NCBI GenBank assembly: GCA_026388495.1
Contig: JAPLJQ010000408.1
Span: 10,283-74,282 of the forward strand
Length of the DNA stretch: 64,000 bases
Origin: Deltaproteobacteria bacterium
Lineage (GTDB): Bacteria > Desulfobacterota > Syntrophia > Syntrophales > UBA2185
Direction of reading: 5' to 3'
In this document: piece after piece, positions 59,190-64,000 of the stretch
Layout of the letters: each line of letters starts with the position of its first letter
Position numbering within the stretch: position 1 is the first letter of the stretch
Program-made: the position numbers and the translations under genes
Notes under the pieces: generated by a model
Told to the model about the DNA's origin: nothing
The model's database searches: none
What the model saw: only the letters and a program-made list of their open reading frames with translations

Positions 59190-60328
59190 ATCCGCACACT
59201 GCTGGGGATATTGACCAGCCGTTCTTCAAGACCTTGGGCGGTGTTAAGTTCTGTGCATTGACAATGGCGATACATGGGAAGGTTGGGCATGAGTCTCCAA
59301 ACGGGCCTCGTTTGAATACCTTTCCCCCTGGAATAGGCGAGAAACTGTTCCCGTTCCAGTCTATCTTTTAAAACAATAGCATTCATCCAGTAGTTGGACC
59401 GGGCATGAGCAGGTTCTGTAATAAATGGTACGCCGATCTCCTGAAAAAACTGGTTATACATCTGTGCTGTGGCGCGCTTGTTTTCTAAAATTCCGGCAAA
59501 GCATTCCATCTGGGCACAGCCCACGGCGGCATTGATGTTCGGCATGCGATAATTATAGCCGACTTCGTCATGAACGAATTCCCACGGATGCGGCTCTTTG
59601 GCCGTTGTAGTGAGATGCCTGGCCTTTGCCGCAAGGATTTCATCGTTTGTGATGATCATGCCGCCACCGCCGGTTGTCACCGGTTTGTTGCCATTAAAAC
59701 TTAAAATTCCAATATCCCCGAATGTTCCGGCATGTTGCCCCATGTAAAAACTGCCCAGCGCCTCGGCGGCGTCCTCGATGATTGGGATTTTATATCTTTG
59801 ACAAATTTCAATAATCTGATCGATTCGCACCGGATGACCAAGGGTGTGCATGGGCACGCACGCGGCGATCTTTCTGCCGGTTATTTTATTGTAACACCTG
59901 CCATCTAACTTCAGGATGCCGTTGCTTATTAGAAAATCATTCAGTTCGTCCGGATCAAGTCCCAGGGTTGATCGTTCTACATCCACAAATACCGGCTGTG
60001 CGCTACGGTAGGAAATAGCATTGGCCGTAGCTACAAAAGTCAGCGGCTGGGTTATCACCTCATCCCCGGGCGACACATCGGCAAGCAGAAGGGCGACATG
60101 CAGCGCTGCCGTGCCGCTGGAAACAGCGACTGCATACTTTGCACCGGTGAGCTGCCGGATTTCATCTTCAAAACGACTGACATACTGTCCCACATAGGAT
60201 ACATAAGTTGTATCGATACAATCCATGAGATATTTTTTTTCATTCCCTGAAAACCGAGGTGCATGGAGCGGTACCGGATTTTCCGCCGGATAAAGGGATT
60301 TAATGAAGCCAACAATTTTTTCAAACAT
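59186..60328 (-). CDS. legC: DegT/DnrJ/EryC1 aminotransferase (LegC)
   Basis: The ATG at 60328 (MFEKIVGFIKSLYPAENPVP) is preferred; two earlier in-frame starts lie inside legB. About 380 residues: VPLHAPRFSGNEKKYLMDCI, AVSSGTAALHVALLLADVSP, PIIEDAAEALGSFYMGQHAG and the PLP lysine in ILSFNGNKPVTTGGGGMIIT, where the family motif is FxxNK. It transaminates C4 of the 4-keto-6-deoxy sugar from LegB, with glutamate as donor. The Leg-type C-terminus includes MPNINAAVGCAQMECFAGI. Confidence 0.93.
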   Translation of the reverse strand: MFEKIVGFIKSLYPAENPVPLHAPRFSGNEKKYLMDCIDTTYVSYVGQYVSRFEDEIRQLTGAKYAVAVSSGTAALHVALLLADVSPGDEVITQPLTFVATANAISYRSAQPVFVDVERSTLGLDPDELNDFLISNGILKLDGRCYNKITGRKIAACVPMHTLGHPVRIDQIIEICQRYKIPIIEDAAEALGSFYMGQHAGTFGDIGILSFNGNKPVTTGGGGMIITNDEILAAKARHLTTTAKEPHPWEFVHDEVGYNYRMPNINAAVGCAQMECFAGILENKRATAQMYNQFFQEIGVPFITEPAHARSNYWMNAIVLKDRLEREQFLAYSRGKGIQTRPVWRLMPNLPMYRHCQCTELNTAQGLEERLVNIPSSVRI

Positions 60329-61319
60329 TATAGACATTCCATTTGTAGCGCCGTAGGTTTTCCTCATCCCTGAACCATGTAATGGTTTCCCGGATTCCCC
60401 GTTGCAGCGTATATTCCGGCTGCCACCCTGTCAATCTACGAATCTTTTCGTTACTGCCAAGCAGCCGCTCCACTTCGCTGTTTTCGGGCCGTACGCGTAC
60501 ATCCTCAGAGACGATCTTGGCCGCAGGGTTGATCTGTCCGATGATCTCGAGAGCAAGCTGCCCAATGGAAATTTCCTGTTGGGAGGCAATGTTTATTTCT
60601 TCACCAATCGTGGCTTTTGTCTCTGCAATCGCCATGAAACCATCCACGGTATCCTTGACATAGTTGAAATCGCGTGTTGGACGAAGGTTGCCCAGTTTGA
60701 TTGTTGTTGAACCTGACAGCAACTGGGTAATGATGGTCGGGATGACTGCGCGAGCCGATTGGCGCGGCCCATAGGTATTAAACGGCCTGACAATAGTCAC
60801 GGGAGTATTGAAGCTGCGATAAAAACTTTCTGCTATCCGGTCGGCCCCGATTTTGGTGGCGGAATAGGGTGATTGCCCTTGGAAGGGATGCTGCTCATCA
60901 ATGGGGACATACCGTGCCGTTCCATAAACTTCAGAGGTCGATGTGACCAGCACACGCTTGCAGCCTGTATCGCGAGCCGCCTGCAGCACATTAAGTGTGC
61001 CTTTGATATTGGTATCCACATAGCTGTCCGGGGAGTGATAACTGAACGGAATGGCAATAAGTGCTGCCAGATGAAAAACCATCTCCATCCCCCGCGTGGC
61101 GTTTCTCACGCCATTGGGATCACGAACATCTCCCGGTAAGACATCAATCTTTTCCAGTTTTTCGGGCGGAAACGTATCCATCCAGCCCCAGCTATTGAAA
61201 GAATTGTACTGGACAAAAGCCCGCACCTGGCAGCCTTTGTCCAGCAATCCTTCAACCAGATGGCTGCCGATAAATCCATCGGCACCGGTAACGAGAATTT
61301 TTTTATCTTTTAGATTCAC
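60321..61319 (-). CDS. legB: NDP-sugar 4,6-dehydratase, SDR (LegB)
   Basis: 332 residues from a GTG start. NAD loop ILVTGADGFIGSHLVEGLL, substrate region MVFHLAALIAIPFSYHSPDS, and catalytic motifs VTSTSEVYGTARYVPIDEQH and PYSATKIGADRIAESFYRSF with Y-x3-K, then IVRPFNTYGPRQSARAVIP. It is a retaining 4,6-dehydratase of the LegB type, converting UDP- or GDP-GlcNAc to the 4-keto-6-deoxy sugar. It is the first gene of the Leg operon, after a 116-base gap to the regulator gene; no strong promoter is visible in that gap. Confidence 0.92.
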   Translation of the reverse strand: MNLKDKKILVTGADGFIGSHLVEGLLDKGCQVRAFVQYNSFNSWGWMDTFPPEKLEKIDVLPGDVRDPNGVRNATRGMEMVFHLAALIAIPFSYHSPDSYVDTNIKGTLNVLQAARDTGCKRVLVTSTSEVYGTARYVPIDEQHPFQGQSPYSATKIGADRIAESFYRSFNTPVTIVRPFNTYGPRQSARAVIPTIITQLLSGSTTIKLGNLRPTRDFNYVKDTVDGFMAIAETKATIGEEINIASQQEISIGQLALEIIGQINPAAKIVSEDVRVRPENSEVERLLGSNEKIRRLTGWQPEYTLQRGIRETITWFRDEENLRRYKWNVYNV

Positions 61320-61435
61320 GACAGTCTTTTAAGGCCTTGTGATCGAATCTTTTGCAAACCCTAACACCATGTGGGAATATGTGATGGAGCTTTCAGGGGT
61401 CATGAATTAAGCAACGCTCAGCATCAGAACAAAAT

Positions 61436-61960
61436 CTACAGAATACGCCAATTCGGTCGCTTCAGGAGCATATCACGACTTTCGGCAAATTCCTTGGCGC
61501 TCATCACCATGATGCGGATTTTTCGCTTGATCTCATTCTCCAGGCTGGGCCTCAAAGCCTGAATTTTATCCATAAACACGTCACCAATAATCAACACATC
61601 GATCAGGCCGCTGTCGCGCCCTTCGGCATAGTCATCGAGAGCATAAATAGCTTCGACATTCCCGAGATCATTAAGGATCTGCTCGACAATCTTATCGATG
61701 CCATAATACTTTTTTACGATAGAATTGATTTCGGGGAAGAAGGGATGGTTCGTATTGGCCTTGTAGAATATGGATTGCCCCCGTTGTTCTTTATCCAGGT
61801 ATCCCGCATGGCTCAGATTGTCCAGCTCCTCCTTCAAGGCATTGGGGGTTAGATGAAACTCCCTCGCCAACTCGCGCAGGTAGCAGGATATCCCGGGATT
61901 CAGGAAGAGCTTCAGGAATAGATTGATCCGTGTTCTGGAAGTGAATAACTCGGTCAGCAT
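61436..61960 (-). CDS. Winged-helix regulator with nucleotidyltransferase-like C-terminus
   Basis: 174 residues. The N-terminal winged helix begins with SRTRINLFLKLFLNPGISCY, then LRELAREFHLTPNALKEELD and AGYLDKEQRGQSIFYKANTN, an ArsR/MarR-like fold. The C-terminal part (VEAIYALDDYAEGRDSGLID, VLIIGDVFMDKIQALRP) resembles the MNT nucleotidyltransferase fold seen in related DNA-binding proteins of polysaccharide loci, but lacks the usual GSxxxD catalytic motif. It is located immediately before the Leg operon and may regulate it; the target sites are not evident. Confidence 0.8.
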   Translation of the reverse strand: MLTELFTSRTRINLFLKLFLNPGISCYLRELAREFHLTPNALKEELDNLSHAGYLDKEQRGQSIFYKANTNHPFFPEINSIVKKYYGIDKIVEQILNDLGNVEAIYALDDYAEGRDSGLIDVLIIGDVFMDKIQALRPSLENEIKRKIRIMVMSAKEFAESRDMLLKRPNWRIL

Positions 61961-62125
61961 GTTACTAACTGTTCACCTTATCTAAACGGATGTGTAAAAG
62001 GTTTGTATTTCTCGAAACAATCACGAATTTATCATTCCTGCGCAGTCGGAAACGACGGATAGAATGATGGGGATGACGGGTAGGCTGTTTTCAATGCTCC
62101 GCCCTGTCGATTACTCTTCAATCGA

Positions 62126-62329
62126 TCAGGAATAGCAAGAATCCAAGGATTTCGGAGCATCTTGATCTATCAAAAACCTGCATTCAGAACTCGTATAGCT
62201 AAACTGGACATCTATGTCAAGAAAAAAATGAAGTGCTCTTTGGATGGGTAAGGAGGCGTTCTGATTTTTTATCGTCGCTCGATATGCCCTGACAGCGTCA
62301 TCAAGGTGACCTTCCGTTCGATGAGCCAT
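62126..62329 (-). pseudogene. Out-of-frame 3' end of the TPR protein
   Basis: In another frame the minus strand continues the repeat pattern as GMAHRTEGHLDDAVRAYRAT and IKNQNA, one more TPR unit, then about 40 residues to a stop at 62126. The preceding frame ends at 62301 with non-TPR residues (QHRDGSSNGRSP), so a one-base change near 62330-62350 probably shifted the frame. The rest of the 340-base gap before the regulator (61961-62125) shows no gene. Confidence 0.55.
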
Positions 62330-64000
62330 CCCTGTGCTGCAAGGGAGAAACCAGATTCGGGTTAAGTTTTGTCGCCGTCTGATATGCCTTGATCGCATCA
62401 TCAAGGCGACCCTGTTTCTGATAAGCCAATCCCAGGTTGTAATGGGCGTCCGCATAATCCGGCTTGAGGTTTATCGATGTCTGGTATTCCCGGATCGCGT
62501 CATCAAGACGTCCCTGCTGATGATAAGCCGCCCCCAGGTTGCTATAGGCCCTGGCATGATCTGGTTTGAGTTTTATCGCCGCCTGGGACTCCCTGATCGC
62601 ATCATCAAAACGCCCCTGTTGATGATAAACTTCCCCCAGATTGACATGGGGGGCAACCAGTGTCGAGTCAAGTTTCATGGCCGTCTGATATTGCCTGATC
62701 GCGTCATCGAAACGCCGCTGTTTATGATAAGCTTCCCCCAGATTGTAATAGGTATCCGCATGATCCGGCATGAGTTCAATTGTCTTCTGAAATGCTTTGA
62801 TCGCATCATCAAAATGTCCCTTTTTGTGATAGGCTATACCCAGGTTTCTATAGCTCCAAGCATAATCCGGTTTTAGGTTTATCGTTGCCAGGAATTCCCT
62901 GATCGCATCATCAAAGCGTCCCTGTTCATGATACGCCACGCCCAGGTAAAAATGAGGTCGCGGCTTGTAGGGACTTTTCTTGACCACATCCTCCCAGAAC
63001 GTCACCGCATCCCGCCAGACCATATTTCTTGCGTAGGCCGTCACTGATAAACTGATCACGGCCAGGATCATGACCAGTATGAACACTTTCGCCACCCCTT
63101 TTGTCGGAGCTGCCAGCCTCACTTGAACTAATGCTATGACCGACAGGATCGCCACGACAAATCCCACAGAGGGAAGATACAGCCTGTGCTCAAAAATGAC
63201 ATCCACAATAGGGATAATGCTCGATTCAACCGACAGGGTCACAAAAAACCAGAATATTCCAAAGGCAATCAGCCTCCACCAGAAACGGTCGGCCTGGTCT
63301 GATCTGAACGAACGGTAAAGCAGATAGACCCCTCCACAAAAAATACCCAGAAGAAACAAAAAAGACAAAACGATCGGCGCGGTGAAGAATGTTCTGTATA
63401 CGGGATAATTATAATCAAGGTTCTGATGGATCGGCAAAAACAGCAACCGGATGTACGTCACAATGACCCGAAACTGTGTGTTCAAATAGTCCCACCGCGA
63501 TACGTCCGCAATACCGGCCATCTTCGTTAATTCATCAATCCCGGCTGAACCTGCCCCCATTGATGCACCCTTCGTGATCATCATGGACAATGGAATAATA
63601 AGCATCGTCAGCAGCAGGGGAAGCAGGTAAAGGACCCGTTTCCTGATATCACCCCGCAAAAACATGAACTCATAAAGCAAAACCATCACCGGTAAGGTAA
63701 AGGTAATCTCTTTTGTCCTCATGGCCAGGACGGCGGAAAGGATCGCAGCCGCATAGAAGGCATAGCCTGCCTTCTTCGATGTCTCGGAACCCCTGGCCTT
63801 GATATACATGACCAGACAACCCAGATAAAACAGCGTCGCCAGAGAGGCCGCTCTCTGGGCAATATAGGTCACGGCCTGGGTCTGAACCGGATGGCTTACA
63901 AACACAAGGGCTGCAAACAACGGGATACATCGGTAAAAATCCGAAGTCTTTGAAATATCCTTCTGAAGACAGGCAGAAGCATAGGGCGTCCTGAAGGTAA
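62301..64000 (-). CDS. TMTC-like membrane protein with C-terminal TPRs, N-terminus outside window
   Basis: Open to the right edge; at least 566 residues are present. Membrane helices fill the first about 300 residues, with FAALVFVSHPVQTQAVTYIA and QRAASLATLFYLGCL, the loop typical of TMTC/DUF1736-like proteins that are GT-C O-mannosyltransferase candidates. Six TPR units follow with the repeating YNLG-AYHxQGRFDDAIRxYQ pattern (positions about 62350-62990). The last lines before the stop at 62301 depart from the TPR pattern. It may glycosylate proteins at the cell surface or bind partners through the TPRs. Being outside the Leg operon, its link to the glycan is uncertain. Confidence 0.82.
   Translation of the reverse strand, partial: TFRTPYASACLQKDISKTSDFYRCIPLFAALVFVSHPVQTQAVTYIAQRAASLATLFYLGCLVMYIKARGSETSKKAGYAFYAAAILSAVLAMRTKEITFTLPVMVLLYEFMFLRGDIRKRVLYLLPLLLTMLIIPLSMMITKGASMGAGSAGIDELTKMAGIADVSRWDYLNTQFRVIVTYIRLLFLPIHQNLDYNYPVYRTFFTAPIVLSFLFLLGIFCGGVYLLYRSFRSDQADRFWWRLIAFGIFWFFVTLSVESSIIPIVDVIFEHRLYLPSVGFVVAILSVIALVQVRLAAPTKGVAKVFILVMILAVISLSVTAYARNMVWRDAVTFWEDVVKKSPYKPRPHFYLGVAYHEQGRFDDAIREFLATINLKPDYAWSYRNLGIAYHKKGHFDDAIKAFQKTIELMPDHADTYYNLGEAYHKQRRFDDAIRQYQTAMKLDSTLVAPHVNLGEVYHQQGRFDDAIRESQAAIKLKPDHARAYSNLGAAYHQQGRLDDAIREYQTSINLKPDYADAHYNLGLAYQKQGRLDDAIKAYQTATKLNPNLVSPLQHRDGSSNGRSP

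Noticed and set aside
1..64000. tRNA, rRNA, CRISPR arrays, prophage or complete insertion sequences
   Set aside because: I looked for repeats with regular spacing, cloverleaf-like segments and transposase frames and found none that hold up.

Overview
The window is one long surface-polysaccharide locus. It carries about 60 genes, all transcribed from the minus strand, so gene order below follows transcription from high to low coordinates. Nothing in it is a ribosomal or housekeeping marker. The mixture of gene families, the cobalamin-dependent radical SAM proteins and the dispersed GGGGTCAGAG-type repeats fit a Gram-negative, probably anaerobic bacterium of the Desulfobacterota (former Deltaproteobacteria); this taxonomic placement is inference. 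Base composition visibly changes from block to block (GC-richer at about 1-17 kb, 33-36 kb and 56-64 kb; AT-richer at about 19-20, 25-32 and 38-55 kb), as expected for a locus assembled by repeated transfer.

Right end (64.0-54.5 kb): an edge-truncated TMTC-like membrane/TPR protein, a winged-helix regulator, then a nearly complete legionaminic-acid-type nonulosonate operon: LegB dehydratase, LegC aminotransferase, LegH acetyltransferase, LegI (NeuB) synthase, LegG (NeuC) epimerase, a PtmE-like CBS/nucleotidyltransferase and LegF (NeuA) CMP-transferase, with stop/start overlaps through most of it.

Middle right (54.4-38.2 kb): two different WbpG/LegX-type N-acetyl-sugar amidotransferases, one HisF/HisH ammonia-supply pair, a small zinc-ribbon protein, two cobalamin-type radical SAM proteins, a SPASM-like radical SAM protein, the Wzx flippase, a Dpm-like glycosyltransferase, three methyltransferases and a DUF2079-like membrane protein. 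This looks like a tailoring module that puts amidino and perhaps other groups on the acidic sugar.

Middle (38.2-27.9 kb): a cytidylyltransferase, an epimerase, a Gfo/Idh/MocA oxidoreductase, a HisC-like aminotransferase, methyltransferases (one FkbM), an unassigned GT-B-like protein, and an unusual fusion of a degenerate cytidylyltransferase domain to a D-2-hydroxyacid dehydrogenase. I cannot match this set to a described sugar pathway; it is the best candidate here for something new.

Middle left (27.6-17.9 kb): SDR enzymes, three glycosyltransferases of the GT4/CgeB type, and a FnlA/WbvB-, RmlD/WbvR- and WecB/WbvD-like trio that should make a UDP-2-acetamido-2,6-dideoxy-L-hexose (L-QuiNAc, L-RhaNAc or L-FucNAc), followed by a Dpm-like transferase and DUF2304.

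Junction (17.9-13.2 kb): a patch of instability with a HigBA-type module whose toxin gene has an in-frame amber codon, an intact VapBC module with a clear promoter, two gene remnants lying against REP-like inverted repeats, a 26-bp perfect palindrome, a third radical SAM protein, a YdcF protein and a DUF1566 protein.

Left end (13.0-0 kb): a second, ABC-transporter-dependent glycan module: Wzm/Wzt, two methyltransferases, an SGNH hydrolase, the carbamoyltransferase-DUF5989-SxtJ cassette, a coiled-coil GT2, an acyltransferase, a GT2-GT4 fusion and an edge-truncated GT4. The window therefore joins a Wzx-type and an ABC-type export system. I could not identify a Wzy polymerase, a Wzz regulator or an initiating phosphoglycosyltransferase.
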